This document shows, one piece after another, positions 9,436 to 18,403 of a DNA stretch of 64,000 nt (the first letter of the stretch is position 1; each line of letters begins with the position of its first letter). The notes beneath the pieces were generated by a model. It was not told where the DNA came from and did no database searches. It was given only the letters and a program-made list of their open reading frames with translations. The stretch comes from Stanieria sp. NIES-3757. GTDB lineage: Bacteria > Cyanobacteriota > Cyanobacteriia > Cyanobacteriales > Xenococcaceae. The position numbers were made by a program, and so were the translations under genes. The DNA lies in NCBI GenBank assembly GCA_002355455.1, contig AP017375.1, positions 4,083,640-4,147,639 on the forward strand. Reading direction: 5' to 3'.

Positions 9436-10674
9436 ATGCCATCAAAATTAAACACTTCCTCCAATCACAATTCTACGATTACAAAAAATCCTGCGACTTC
9501 AGGAATCATTAATTTGCCTATAGAAGGCACTAATCTGAATCGAGAAGAGCAACCAAACCGTGATTTAAGCCAAATTGTTAAAAAACTAGAACAAACTTTG
9601 GAAAAACATCGAGGAGAACGGCAAATCATTGTGATTCAAGATTTCCCAGATCCTGATGCCCTTTCTAGTGCGTGGACTTATCAATTAATCGCAGAAAAAT
9701 ATGAAATTCAATGCGATATTGTTTACTCTGGCACTTTATCTCATCAAGAGAATATTGCTTTAGTTAAGTTGACTAATTTACCAGCTAAACGCAAAACTGC
9801 ACAGGGTTTTCAAACTGAAGATTTATCGGTTTATCAAGGTTGTGTTTTAGTTGATAGTCAAGGCACGAACAGTCAAATTTATCCAATTATCGAACAAGCT
9901 AAAATACCTTTAATAGTAGTAATCGATCACCATAGCAAGCAAAAAGATCTGACAGCAGAATTTATTGATTTGCGATCGCAAACTAGAGCAACGGCGACCA
10001 TTCTGACTCAATATCTGCAAGAAGGATTATTAAGCTTTAACAGCAGTAATAACAAGCATATCAAGTGTGCTACGGCATTAATGCATGGTTTAAGATCGGA
10101 TACTAACCGTTTAATGCAAGCACAAGAAGAAGATTTTCTCGCTGCTGCTTATCTCAGTCGTTTTTATGATTCTCAATTACTCAACGCCGTTTTACAATCT
10201 GCTCGTTCACGTCGAGTGATGGATGTAATTGAAAGATCCTTAAGAAATCGAATGATCAAAAACAATTTTTCCATCGCAGGGGTAGGTTATTTACGTTATG
10301 ATGACCGCGATGCGATTCCTCAAGCAGCAGATTTTTTGGTAACTGAAGAAGATATTCACACCGCCGTAGTTTATGGAATCGTTCACGACGAAGATGACGA
10401 TATTGAGTTAGTAATTGGTTCTTTAAGAACTACCAAACTTACTCTCGATCCTGATGAATTTATCAAAGAAGTGTTTGGTCAGGATAATTATGGTAGATTT
10501 TTTGGTGGTGGTCGTCACATGGCAGGAGGTTTTGAAATTCCTGTCGGATTTTTAGGTAGTTTTAATGATAATTCTGACTACGCTAAACTTAAGTGGGAAG
10601 TTTTCGATACTCAAATCAAACAAAAACTACTGCGTTTAGTTAACCCTGATGATGATGTCATTCAAACTGACTAA
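9436..10674 (+). CDS. DHH-family phosphoesterase (NrnA/PAP-phosphatase-like)
   Basis: 412 aa. N-terminal DHH domain with DFPDPDALSS (about 69-78), VDSQG and the diagnostic IDHHSKQ; C-terminal DHHA1 domain with GGGRHMAGGFEI (about 356-367). Enzymes of this type remove nucleotides from short RNA or dephosphorylate 3'-phosphoadenosine 5'-phosphate. The first about 45 residues are polar and probably disordered. It is longer than classical NrnA (about 320 aa), as in other cyanobacterial members. The exact substrate cannot be read from sequence. Followed by an intergenic repeat and then sixA on the same strand. Confidence 0.9.
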   Translation: MPSKLNTSSNHNSTITKNPATSGIINLPIEGTNLNREEQPNRDLSQIVKKLEQTLEKHRGERQIIVIQDFPDPDALSSAWTYQLIAEKYEIQCDIVYSGTLSHQENIALVKLTNLPAKRKTAQGFQTEDLSVYQGCVLVDSQGTNSQIYPIIEQAKIPLIVVIDHHSKQKDLTAEFIDLRSQTRATATILTQYLQEGLLSFNSSNNKHIKCATALMHGLRSDTNRLMQAQEEDFLAAAYLSRFYDSQLLNAVLQSARSRRVMDVIERSLRNRMIKNNFSIAGVGYLRYDDRDAIPQAADFLVTEEDIHTAVVYGIVHDEDDDIELVIGSLRTTKLTLDPDEFIKEVFGQDNYGRFFGGGRHMAGGFEIPVGFLGSFNDNSDYAKLKWEVFDTQIKQKLLRLVNPDDDVIQTD

Positions 10675-10699
10675 ATTACCTAAAATATGGTCGGATAGT

Positions 10700-10794
10700 T
10701 TGATTTTTGTTGATAGTTGATTGTTAATGGTTAATTGTTGATTATTCATAACTCATAACTGGCAACTGGTCACTAATAACTGATAACTGAACAA
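10700..10794. repeat. Intergenic TTAATTGTTGA / AACTGATAACTG repeat
   Basis: Stretch made of GATTGTTAATGGTTAATTGTTGATTATT followed by variants of CATAACTGGCAACTGG and AATAACTGATAACTGAA (shown only in part). It fills the gap up to the sixA start and ends 2 bp before its ATG, so the sixA leader itself is repeat-derived. Same family as the runs at 7250, 8640 and 34760. Confidence 0.5.
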
Positions 10795-10795
10795 G

Positions 10796-11290
10796 ATGGA
10801 AGTCTATTTAATTCGTCATGGTATTGCTGCTGAACGAGGTACTTATGCTAATGACGAGCAACGTCCACTGGTTGAAAAGGGTCGGATTAAAACTAAACAA
10901 GTAGCTGAAAAATTATTAGCAATTAATTTAAAATTCGACCGTATTTTAACTAGTCCTCTAACTAGAGCGCATCAAACAGCAGAAATTTTGCAAAAAGTTG
11001 GTTTGACTAATCAAATCGAAATTTTTGAACCCCTAGCACCCAGTGGTGATATTAAGCGGTGGTTAGAATGGTATGCGCAGTTTTCTGAACCTAATTCAGA
11101 TTGCAAATTGGCTTTAGTTGGTCATCAGCCAGATTTAGCAAATTGGGCAGAAATGTTGGTATGGGGAAAGATTAAAGAACAAATTGTTATTAAAAAAGCT
11201 GGTATTGTAGGCTTAAACGTACCGCAAATAGATAATCCTTTAGGTAAAAGCGAATTGTTCCTGTTAAGTTCTCCTAAATGGTTGATTTAG
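10796..11290 (+). CDS. sixA: Phosphohistidine phosphatase SixA
   Basis: 164 aa, a small histidine-phosphatase-fold protein of typical SixA length. Catalytic RHG at residues 7-9 (H8 takes the phosphate), the second Arg in SPLTRAHQTAEIL, and the second His in LVGHQPDLANW. SixA removes phosphate from phosphohistidine, for example on HPt domains or PTS proteins. No matching kinase is adjacent; the nearest histidine kinase is at 1.8 kb. The leader just upstream is a degenerate intergenic repeat and shows no good Shine-Dalgarno. Confidence 0.9.
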   Translation: MEVYLIRHGIAAERGTYANDEQRPLVEKGRIKTKQVAEKLLAINLKFDRILTSPLTRAHQTAEILQKVGLTNQIEIFEPLAPSGDIKRWLEWYAQFSEPNSDCKLALVGHQPDLANWAEMLVWGKIKEQIVIKKAGIVGLNVPQIDNPLGKSELFLLSSPKWLI

Positions 11291-11400
11291 GCTAAATATT
11301 AATCATTAAAACTAATTTAAAATGAAGAGATAATTTTAATTGATTACAGAGCAATTTATCTAATGAGATTAGACTCATAGTATTTGTTTTTCTTTGGTAC

Positions 11401-11631
11401 TTATAGCAATTCTTCTTCAACTTCTAAATCTAATTCTTCATCTTGACTTAGAAGATCTTCAAATTCATCTATCGCCTTATGATCGTGGTATTTATCGGAT
11501 TCATAGGGTTTGAATCGACCAGTACTTTGTATCCATCTGAAAATAGATTCATCTTCTCTGGGAGCAATAATCGATGCTGGTTCACCGATTGGCTCTTCTC
11601 GAAGTGCAGGGTGTTTATCTTCCTTATTCAT
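11401..11631 (-). CDS. DUF3134 family protein
   Basis: 76 aa. The core ALREEPIGEPASIIAPRED followed by ESIFRWIQSTGRF matches what I recall as the cyanobacterial DUF3134 family. The C-terminal third is strongly acidic (FEDLLSQDEELDLEVEEELL) and probably disordered. No signal peptide or membrane segment. Function unknown. It lies at the downstream end of the minus-strand stress island but is separated from the rhodanese by 215 bp without a gene. Confidence 0.75.
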   Translation of the reverse strand: MNKEDKHPALREEPIGEPASIIAPREDESIFRWIQSTGRFKPYESDKYHDHKAIDEFEDLLSQDEELDLEVEEELL

Positions 11632-11846
11632 TTTTGCTTACTTCCTAACTAGGTTGTAGTTCGTCATAGCTGTTGAAATCTTTCTTTTGTTTTTTAGTCT
11701 TATCAAATTTTTTTTAGAATAGACATGAGGTTAAAACTCCAAAAGTGGATTAAAAGTGCATCCTCATCACTCAGAAATCTAGAAAAAAATTGTATCTGAA
11801 GCGATATCTGTAATTAAACTGAGGATTTGTTATATTAGTTGACTAC

Positions 11847-12245
11847 TTAGCCTTTTTTTTCAGACATAGACCACCAACCTTCAATTGGATATTTGGCTCT
11901 TTTCCAAGCAGTTAAACCGCCGATTAATTCAGAAACGTTTTGATAACCAGCTTTATGCAGTTTATCGACTGCTACAGCAGTTTGTTCGTCTGTCTCTGCG
12001 TAAACATAAATGTCACGGCTTGCTTCGAGGCTAGCAAGAGTGCGTTCGGCTGGCTCGTCCATTGGCATAGAAATAGAACCTCTGATATGACTAATATTAA
12101 AAAGTTTTCTGGTTCTTACATCAATGATAGTTAGGGCTGGTTCGCCCCAATCAAGACGTTGTTTCAGATGACCAACATTAGATTTGTTCTGAATTGGTTC
12201 GGGAATAGGAATAAAGTTAGAAATGAATTTGGAAAATATAACCAT
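11847..12245 (-). CDS. Rhodanese-like domain protein lacking the catalytic cysteine
   Basis: 132 aa, single rhodanese domain. Recognisable fold features: IIDVRTRKLFNISHIRGSISMP (CDC25-like start), then IYVYAETDEQTAVAVDKL in the active-site loop, and LIGGLTAWK near the end. The position of the catalytic Cys is Ala83 and the loop has acidic residues, so sulfur transfer is not expected. It may act as a binding module. Good ATG at 12245 preceded by AAGGAAATTC. Lies in the minus-strand block with Psb34-like and OCP genes. Confidence 0.85.
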   Translation of the reverse strand: MVIFSKFISNFIPIPEPIQNKSNVGHLKQRLDWGEPALTIIDVRTRKLFNISHIRGSISMPMDEPAERTLASLEASRDIYVYAETDEQTAVAVDKLHKAGYQNVSELIGGLTAWKRAKYPIEGWWSMSEKKG

Positions 12246-12424
12246 GAATTTCCTTTAAGTGTGGGGTGATTAAACTTTAAATATTAATGAAATAAGGTCT
12301 TCACAGCTTGTATTTATTGCTTGCACTAGAAATTGAGATCTGTAGCCAGAATAGACCAAAAACTAGAGTAACTATACGAGCTAAATATTTAGAACTGGAA
12401 TGTAATACTTAGCTTTGTTTATAT

Positions 12425-12742
12425 TTAGCTGACTGCATTTGCTGTTAGTAAGGTGGTGACAACAAGAAATAAAGATGCTACTCCCAAAAAGATATAACGC
12501 TTTTGTTGTTCTGGCGATGGATAATAGGCTAAATAGATATTGGGTTCGGTTGCGTAATTATTGATTATTCCCTCATCATCTACCGTGTAGCCATTTTCTA
12601 ATGATTTATTGAGGTATGTACTAATTTTTTTGCGTGTATTTGCTTGTATCTCAGCAGGGATTAATTCACTTCCATCACTAATATGATGCGCTACTACCTT
12701 ATCTTTAAGGGTGATGGTATTAAGTTTGTTTTGTTTGTTCAT
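12425..12742 (-). CDS. Psb34/Ssl1498-family light-harvesting-like protein, N-extended copy 1
   Basis: 105 aa. The C-terminal half has YTVDDEGIINNYATEP, then YPSPEQQKRYIFLG and one membrane helix (about 84-103). This is the pattern of the Ssl1498 family, whose Synechocystis member Psb34 binds CP47-containing photosystem II assembly intermediates and affects association of high-light-inducible proteins. The N-terminal about 50 residues (DGSELIPAEIQANTRKK) are an extension shared with the paralogue at 17.9-18.2 kb. The two copies are about 55-60% similar by eye. Family assignment is from memory of the motif; a thylakoid-membrane location is inferred. Confidence 0.75.
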   Translation of the reverse strand: MNKQNKLNTITLKDKVVAHHISDGSELIPAEIQANTRKKISTYLNKSLENGYTVDDEGIINNYATEPNIYLAYYPSPEQQKRYIFLGVASLFLVVTTLLTANAVS

Positions 12743-13156
12743 GTTTAAACTATAACATTTTTAAAAAAATCTTGCTTAGACTATAAGTATTTAATATAGT
12801 TTGTAGAACTTAAACTAATACGTTTGAGTCTTTTAAAAAAATTTTGGTCTTTTTTTTATAGTTTTTTACCTTCACTCTTGTCCGTAAATTGTTTGATTTT
12901 AGTTAAGGGTTTAGCTAAAAATGCTCCCAACTGTAGCAAACATTTAAGTATTTCAATTATTTCACTTCGTAATCAATCACACGTGCCATTTCTTGAGGTG
13001 AACTTGGACAAAAAAACAAGGCTGAAAAAGCCTCGAACTTTCCTGGAAAAAGGATTTATACGCAACTTAAAAAACGGCTGAAACTCTACAGATCAAGAAA
13101 ACAGGTAGACCAAGGTTATAAGCTTGTTGTATATGAATTTGGGGCTTCTTACTCGT
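12743..13156. other. Intergenic region without a supported gene
   Basis: 414 bp, AT-rich. An 85-codon ORF at 12824-13081 begins with TTG, has no Shine-Dalgarno and no recognisable domain, so it is not called. A small hairpin AGGCTGAAAAAGCCT sits at about 13019-13033. Confidence 0.5.
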
Positions 13157-13303
13157 TTAAATGTTTCGTTGCTCATTTGAACTCTTTACTATACGTGTTA
13201 CCCGTCCATCATGTCTGTTAGGATCTTTCTTTTGTTGTTTAGTACCATCAGATTGCTTTTTAGATTTTTTTGCTTCTTTGTTGCTTTTTTGTTCTTTTGA
13301 CAT
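13157..13303 (-). CDS. Small lysine-rich protein (48 aa)
   Basis: Short ORF of 48 codons starting at ATG 13303 with a good ribosome site (AGGAAAA, about 7 nt upstream) and ending TAA at 13157. The N-terminal half is built of Lys/Gln/Ser (MSKEQKSNKEAKKSKKQSDG) and the C-terminal half reads DPNRHDGRVTRIVKSS. Strongly basic, soluble, probably disordered; a nucleic-acid-binding or ribosome-associated role is conceivable but not shown. It lies among the stress-island genes on the same strand. Support is the start context and the protein-like composition only. Confidence 0.5.
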   Translation of the reverse strand: MSKEQKSNKEAKKSKKQSDGTKQQKKDPNRHDGRVTRIVKSSNEQRNI

Positions 13304-13673
13304 AATAATTTTCCTATCGAAGTTATTTTAATGCGATCTTTCAATTTCTAAATTATTGACGAAGTGAACGCAAGTTGAGGGGCTGTGACTCGAAGTAAAT
13401 TCAAGTCCTTGAAAGCCCCATCTGTCGTTTTACAGCAGGGTACTGTTCACCCAGTAGCTCTATTGGAAGGCTTTAGAAACGAATGGAAGTTTCTGGCTAA
13501 AACCCATAAGATTCGAGTGATTGCTTATGAAAAGTATTTCTCGCTTGATTCAACAACCGTTTTGTAAGATGAAACCTTGTAATCCCAAGAGCAGCAGGCA
13601 TAATCAAACATCCCATTTTTAACAGATATTTCAAAGAGCTACTAATCGTCTAAGTGCCGATTTTTTTCAGGTA
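13304..13673. other. Intergenic region without a supported gene
   Basis: 370 bp. A 60-codon ORF at 13385-13567 on the plus strand begins with GTG, ends in a phrase with no recognisable domain and lies opposite to the surrounding genes; it could be a decayed fragment. Nothing else is supported. Confidence 0.4.
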
Positions 13674-13961
13674 CTAGCTAAAAAAATAATTGGCAGATTT
13701 TATCTGGTCGTTGTGCGTTCTTCCATCAGGCATTTTTGCTCCTTTCAGATTAGCACCACTGAAATTTGCTCCTTTGAGTCCTGCCCAGTTTAGATTAGCA
13801 TTGCTTAAATTGGAGTTGCTCAAGTCTGCGTTGCTCAAATGGGCTCCACTCAAATCTACATCACTCAAATTTGCGTTAGCTAGATTTATCCCTCTCCAGT
13901 CTGCCTGTCTAAAATTTCTTTCTCCGGCTGCATATTGTCTTAAAACTTCATTGGCATCCAT
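13674..13961 (-). CDS. Pentapeptide-repeat protein
   Basis: 95 aa. After a leader MDANEVLRQYAAGERNF come about ten A(D/N)LXX repeats (for example NANLSDVDLSGAHLSNADLS), then GANLKGAKMPDG and a short polar tail. These repeats fold into a right-handed quadrilateral beta helix; the biochemical role in cyanobacteria is mostly unknown. The same leader (MDAQEILKRYAAGQRDF) opens the larger pentapeptide gene at 24.5 kb, so the two are paralogues. It is encoded just downstream of the Ca2+-type ATPase on the same strand. Confidence 0.88.
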   Translation of the reverse strand: MDANEVLRQYAAGERNFRQADWRGINLANANLSDVDLSGAHLSNADLSNSNLSNANLNWAGLKGANFSGANLKGAKMPDGRTHNDQIKSANYFFS

Positions 13962-14027
13962 ATTGGTTGCCTCGCAATGTGTAGCGTTTTCGCTGTTTAT
14001 ATATTCATTATAACTTATCTACATAAC

Positions 14028-16802
14028 TTATCTATGTCGAATCAGCCACTTATGTAGCTCCATCGCCCAAAAGACAATCGCGCTTAAGCCTGCTGCGATC
14101 GCAAGTTCAATTGCAGATAAGGCTGTTGTTTGAAAGACGGTTTGCAAAAAAGGAACATAGATTACTAACATTTGTAAGCCAAAAGTCAGTGCCACTGCAC
14201 CCAAGAGAGGTTTGTTGGATAACAGTCCAATCCGAAACAGAGAATCTCGCTCCGAGCGTATGGTTTCAGCTAATCCCATGCGTGATAGAGCAAGAGTTGT
14301 AAATACCATTGTTTGCCAACTTGCTTGCTCATGGGACCAATACCAGTAAGCCACAGTCAGTAATATCATACCGAGCAATATTCCCACCCAAGCAATATCT
14401 CGACCTACTCCCCGACTAAAAATACTCTCATTGGGATGATGGGGACGGCGTTGCATGATTTGTCGTTCTGGTGGCTCTACACTTAACGCTAGTGCCAATA
14501 AACCATCAGCTAAGAGATTAATCCAGAGAATTTGCAGAGGAATCAAGGGTAATGGCATCCCCAAGAAAGGTGCAAGTAATATAACCCACAGTTCGCCCGC
14601 ATTTCCAGTTAAGGTATATTTGATAAATTTGCGAATATTGTCGTAAATCACCCGTCCTTCCTTAACGGCTGCGATAATCGTGGCAAAATTATCATCAAGT
14701 AACACCATATCTGAAGCTTCTTTGGCGACATCGGTGCCAGTAATGCCCATTGCGACCCCAATATCAGCTTGTTTGAGGGCAGGAGCGTCATTGACTCCAT
14801 CCCCCGTCATTGCCACGATTTCACCCCGTTTTTGTAATGCTTTGACGATATTTAACTTATGTTGTGGTGAAACTCTGGCATAAACAGATACTCGATCGAC
14901 CTGTTTTTCTAATTCTGCTGGGGACAAGTTTTCTAGCTCTTGTCCTGTTAATAGCTGATGATTCGTCTCAATTCCTAATTCTTCGGCAATATGTTGGGCT
15001 GTGAGGGGATGATCTCCCGTAATCATCACTGGACGAATTCCTGCTGTTAAACAAGTCTGCACTGCATTCTTGACTTCTGGACGAATAGGGTCAATCATGC
15101 CGACAATACCGATAAAAATTAGGGTTTTTTCGAGGGTTTCGACTTCTAAATTATTAGATACCTCCGTTAAGGGTCGAAAAGCAACACCTAGTACCCTGAT
15201 TCCATCTTGTGCTAAGTGATCATTATCCGCTATGATCTTGCGATGCCAAGTCTCATTGAGGGGTTCGATTTTGTCATTGACCCACACGCGATCGCACACT
15301 GCCAGTAAACTCACAACTGCACCTTTGGTAAAAGCAATGTGAGAGAAGTTTTTTAAATTCAAAGCTGCAAAATCCAGAGACTCTAAGGCTTCACCCAGAG
15401 AAAGAGAGCTATCTGGGAGACTATGTACCGTAGTCATCCGTTTACGTTCGGCATCGAAGGGAATCTCTGCAATACGGGGGAATGGTTTCTCTAAAATCGT
15501 CTTTTTTAAACCCCAACGGGAAGCAACCACCACTAAAGCCCCTTCGGTGGGATCCCCGACAGCATGGAATTGATGAGGACGATTAGGATCGGATTCCAAG
15601 ATGGCATCATTACAGAGTAATCCACCTATGAGTAATAATGCTAGGGTAGGTTCTTCTTTTAACAAAGGTAAGGGATCTTCGTAGGTGTCTAAAGCCGAAC
15701 CTTTAGGGCTTCTGGTTGTCAAGTCCACCCGATGACCTGCAACGGAAAGCAATGTTACAGTCATCCGATTTTCTGTTAATGTCCCTGTTTTATCAGAGCA
15801 AATTACTGTTACTGAGCCTAATGTCTCAACGGCGGGTAATTTGCGGATTAGGGCGTGTTGTCGGAACATCTGTTGTGCGCCCAATGCCAGAGTTATTGTT
15901 ACCACTGCGGGTAATCCTTCGGGGACGGCTGCTACAGCTAAACTGACAGCAGCTAGGAACATGAAGGCTAACTCCTCGCCTCGTAATAATCCTAGTACGA
16001 AGATAATGGCAACGAGACACAGGGTAATAATAGCTAATTTTACACCTAACTTGTCTAAGCGTTGCTCAAGGGGGGTGGGCTTGGGTTTTACGGTTTGGAT
16101 GGCGGTCGCAATCTGTCCTAATTCAGTTTTATTACCTGTTTCGGTTACTACCCCTAAACCACGCCCGTAGGTAATAGTTGTTCCCATGTAAGCCATATTT
16201 GAGCGATCCGCCAAAGGCAGATCTGCCTTTGGCAGCGCGCCAATAGGCAAATCAGCTTGTCCCATCACTTCAGCCTGTTTGTTAGCAGGTTCGGATTCTC
16301 CAGTAAGGGAAGCTTCTTCAATCCGAAGGTTAAAACTCTCTAGTAAACGGTAGTCGGCGGATACTAAGTTGCCCGTTTCCAGTAACACGATATCACCAGG
16401 GACAAGTTGACGGGCAGAGATTTCCTGTACCTTTTCGTTACGGCGTACTTTAACGGTGGATACGGCTAATTTTTTCAGGGATGCGATCGCTTGTCCTGCT
16501 TGATATTCCTGTTTGACTCCTAGTGCTGCATTGAAGACGACAATGGTCATAATAGCGATCGCATCAATATAGTCACCTAATATTAGGGAGATTACCGCAG
16601 CGACGATCAAAACTACAACCATGATGGCGGTAAGTTGTTTCCACAAGATTTGCCAGATATTTTCCCCTGGCTGCTGTGTCAACTCATTAAAACCATATTC
16701 TTCTAAGCGTTTTTTAGCCTCTGATTGACCCAAACCGCAAGTGGGATTTGTGTTCAGTTTTTCTAATACTTCTATTGATTCTAATTTGTACCAGTTATTC
16801 AT
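14028..16802 (-). CDS. P-type Ca2+-transporting ATPase (PMR1/SERCA-like, type IIA)
   Basis: About 924 aa from ATG 16802. Actuator domain with TGES, phosphorylation motif [10 protein letters not shown] (Asp about residue 337), hinge [12 protein letters not shown]. Ion-site residues fit calcium rather than sodium: PEGLP in helix 4, Asn and Glu in TGNAGELW of helix 5, and WINLLADGL of helix 6, matching the SERCA/PMR1 set. The open frame extends to a TTG at 16877 that overlaps the end of the OCP gene by 11 bp, but family members begin near the MNNWYKLE methionine, so 16802 is preferred. An in-frame perfect palindrome inserts extra residues ([14 protein letters not shown] region). Probably removes Ca2+ from the cytosol; co-transcribed with OCP. 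Confidence 0.93.
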   Translation of the reverse strand: MNNWYKLESIEVLEKLNTNPTCGLGQSEAKKRLEEYGFNELTQQPGENIWQILWKQLTAIMVVVLIVAAVISLILGDYIDAIAIMTIVVFNAALGVKQEYQAGQAIASLKKLAVSTVKVRRNEKVQEISARQLVPGDIVLLETGNLVSADYRLLESFNLRIEEASLTGESEPANKQAEVMGQADLPIGALPKADLPLADRSNMAYMGTTITYGRGLGVVTETGNKTELGQIATAIQTVKPKPTPLEQRLDKLGVKLAIITLCLVAIIFVLGLLRGEELAFMFLAAVSLAVAAVPEGLPAVVTITLALGAQQMFRQHALIRKLPAVETLGSVTVICSDKTGTLTENRMTVTLLSVAGHRVDLTTRSPKGSALDTYEDPLPLLKEEPTLALLLIGGLLCNDAILESDPNRPHQFHAVGDPTEGALVVVASRWGLKKTILEKPFPRIAEIPFDAERKRMTTVHSLPDSSLSLGEALESLDFAALNLKNFSHIAFTKGAVVSLLAVCDRVWVNDKIEPLNETWHRKIIADNDHLAQDGIRVLGVAFRPLTEVSNNLEVETLEKTLIFIGIVGMIDPIRPEVKNAVQTCLTAGIRPVMITGDHPLTAQHIAEELGIETNHQLLTGQELENLSPAELEKQVDRVSVYARVSPQHKLNIVKALQKRGEIVAMTGDGVNDAPALKQADIGVAMGITGTDVAKEASDMVLLDDNFATIIAAVKEGRVIYDNIRKFIKYTLTGNAGELWVILLAPFLGMPLPLIPLQILWINLLADGLLALALSVEPPERQIMQRRPHHPNESIFSRGVGRDIAWVGILLGMILLTVAYWYWSHEQASWQTMVFTTLALSRMGLAETIRSERDSLFRIGLLSNKPLLGAVALTFGLQMLVIYVPFLQTVFQTTALSAIELAIAAGLSAIVFWAMELHKWLIRHR
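16210..16233. repeat. 24-bp perfect palindrome inside the ATPase gene
   Basis: Perfect self-complementary 24-mer centred on AGATCT, read inside the P-type ATPase where relatives have a simple loop before the NMAYMG segment. In the protein it produces a local near-duplication ([10 protein letters not shown] then KADLPLADR). The frame is kept, so it looks like a small palindromic element accommodated in a surface loop. Confidence 0.7.
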
Positions 16803-16866
16803 ATCAGAATGTGTAATTGATTCTGCATAGGTACTTATCTTGCATTCCAAGCCATCCGAAGCGCAT

Positions 16867-17826
16867 TCATTGGACAATACCCAACTTCAGCAGTTCCTGG
16901 GCAGATGCCAGGACATCAATTGCGACAAAGAAGATCTGACCTTTAGGATTGAGCAAAAACCTCCAGGCAACGTTAATAAAAACATTACCTCCAAACCAGG
17001 GAGTTTGCACTTTCCCAGTCACTTTAATCTGGGTGAACTCTCCCGATCCTGGTTCAGATACACCTTGTTCAGGCATCAGCTTGAGTCCGTAGCAGTCATC
17101 CCGCATATAAGCAAGGATATTCTTTTGACCCACAATCGGTTTCTCGAAAGGAGGTTGCAGGGCACCGTCTTCCGTAAATAAAGCTACTGCTGCCTCAAAG
17201 TCAAAGGCGTTCATATTCTCCATGTAGCTCAGGACTGTAGAGTTGTCGATGCCTTTAATTGTGACCTTTTTTCGGGGTGCGAGAGCTTGAGGTCGAACCA
17301 CAGGTTCTTTGACTTGTGGAATCCCTTCAGTAGGAGCATACCCCATCTTGGCGACAATATCTTGTAAGACGGTAAGTTGCTGACCCCCTTCCAGTTGCCT
17401 GATCGCTTTTAGCACATTTGATGCAGTACCAGATAGTTGATAGTCTGCCGGAATAGGAGCAACAATTTCCTGTTTCATCCACTCGCTTAACTGATACCAG
17501 AAGCCCAATTTGACATTCGTGCCGAAAGACGAATAGGTACGGCAGATGGGAGTGTCAGTATGGTTAACCAAATCGCACATAACTTGCGTTTGTTCAGCAG
17601 GAGGCATCTGTTTGATTTGAGTCAGAGTTTTTTCTGCGAAGACCATGTTGACTGCTGACATAGCTGCGGGAGTAATGGTAACTCCCATCTCGGTATAAGC
17701 AAACCAAAGTAAAGCCAACTGATCTTCAGCACTAAGTTGATTGAATGATTCAATTGTAGCTGGAACCGCATCAGCTACTTGAGTGTCAGGGAAAATGGTT
17801 CGAGCTGAGTCAATGGTATATGGCAT
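16867..17826 (-). CDS. Orange carotenoid protein (OCP)
   Basis: 319 aa photoprotective carotenoid protein: blue-green light converts the orange form to the red form, which binds the phycobilisome core and quenches excitation energy. The N-terminal helical domain keeps W41, Y44, W110 and Y111. The C-terminal NTF2-like domain keeps Y201 and W288, which hold the keto group, and W277. The start is ATG 17826 (MPYTIDSART) with GGAG about 10 nt upstream; the longer frame begins at a TTG that overlaps that site. R27 and R155 of OCP1 are Ser and Gln here, so this may be an OCP2/OCPX-type protein. No FRP gene is nearby. Codes at the head of a run with the ATPase. Confidence 0.96.
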   Translation of the reverse strand: MPYTIDSARTIFPDTQVADAVPATIESFNQLSAEDQLALLWFAYTEMGVTITPAAMSAVNMVFAEKTLTQIKQMPPAEQTQVMCDLVNHTDTPICRTYSSFGTNVKLGFWYQLSEWMKQEIVAPIPADYQLSGTASNVLKAIRQLEGGQQLTVLQDIVAKMGYAPTEGIPQVKEPVVRPQALAPRKKVTIKGIDNSTVLSYMENMNAFDFEAAVALFTEDGALQPPFEKPIVGQKNILAYMRDDCYGLKLMPEQGVSEPGSGEFTQIKVTGKVQTPWFGGNVFINVAWRFLLNPKGQIFFVAIDVLASAQELLKLGIVQ

Positions 17827-17894
17827 GATAAAAGTCTCCAAAAATTAATTGAGCTATTTAGTGAATCAGAGCTTGAATGGGATTGGGTTTACGT

Positions 17895-18194
17895 CTAGCT
17901 GACTGCCAAGGCAATCCATACTGCTAAGGCAACGAACAGGATAGCTGCTGCCCCTAGGAAGATATAACGCTGTTGTTGTTTGGGGGAAGGATACTCTGAT
18001 TCAGACATCTTAGGCTCCATTGCGTAGTTATTAACAATTCCCTCATCATCTACTGTGTAACCAGCCCCCAATGGAGCATTAAGCGATTTACTGGCTGATT
18101 CACGTGTAGTGGCTTGAACCTCAGCGGGGATTAGTTCACTACCATCGCTAGGAGGATGTGTTCCTGCTTTGTTTTCTTTATCGGTGTAACTCAT
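17895..18194 (-). CDS. Psb34/Ssl1498-family light-harvesting-like protein, N-extended copy 2
   Basis: 99 aa paralogue of the protein at 12.4 kb: shared DGSELIPAEVQATTR extension, YTVDDEGIVNNYAMEPK, YPSPKQQQRYIFLG and one C-terminal membrane helix (about 77-97, ending LAVS). Expected in the thylakoid membrane; Psb34 is known to act on photosystem II assembly intermediates. It has a GAGG ribosome site upstream of ATG 18194 and lies 68 bp upstream of OCP on the same strand, so the two are probably co-expressed. Function of the N-terminal extension unknown. Confidence 0.78.
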   Translation of the reverse strand: MSYTDKENKAGTHPPSDGSELIPAEVQATTRESASKSLNAPLGAGYTVDDEGIVNNYAMEPKMSESEYPSPKQQQRYIFLGAAAILFVALAVWIALAVS

Positions 18195-18246
18195 AGTTAT
18201 GTTGCCTCATTAAATGGTTAATTAAAAATTGAATCCTCTATTTTAA

Positions 18247-18345
18247 AATTAGCGATCGCGCTCGCTGCTGCTCCGCAGTCGCGAATGAAGAAAGTGAACT
18301 TCTCTCGGCACAGAGGAGGCGCAAAGAGCGATCGCAACATTTAGT
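18247..18345. repeat. HIP1-rich repeat between the PII-like and Psb34-like genes
   Basis: Two GCGATCGC octamers (about 18252 and 18329) flank a GC-rich stretch with GCTGCTGCTCCGCAG and GAACTTCTCTCGGC segments able to form small hairpins. The composition is unlike the AT-rich flanks. It resembles the HIP1-bearing hairpin repeats at 41.0, 48.6 and 50.5 kb only loosely. Confidence 0.4.
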
Positions 18346-18403
18346 AATCATAGGAACGCAGACAAGCAAGTTGACTAAGTAGGTTTCATCAGGCTTTGAT
18401 GAT

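Noticed and set aside
12824-13081. 85-codon plus-strand ORF
   Set aside because: TTG start, no ribosome site, composition not protein-like (low-complexity Leu/Ser then Lys), no domain.
13385-13567. 60-codon plus-strand ORF that could be an IS relic
   Set aside because: GTG start, no homology recognised and no terminal repeats found around it.
15841-16170. Long plus- and minus-strand shadow ORFs within the P-type ATPase
   Set aside because: Opposite or shifted frames of a strongly conserved gene.
14028-16877. TTG at 16877 as ATPase start, overlapping OCP by 11 bp
   Set aside because: No ribosome site, and relatives begin near the ATG at 16802; translational coupling stays possible but unproven.
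18247-18345. CRISPR-like or tRNA structure in the HIP1-rich gap
   Set aside because: No regular spacing and no cloverleaf; only HIP1 octamers and small hairpins.
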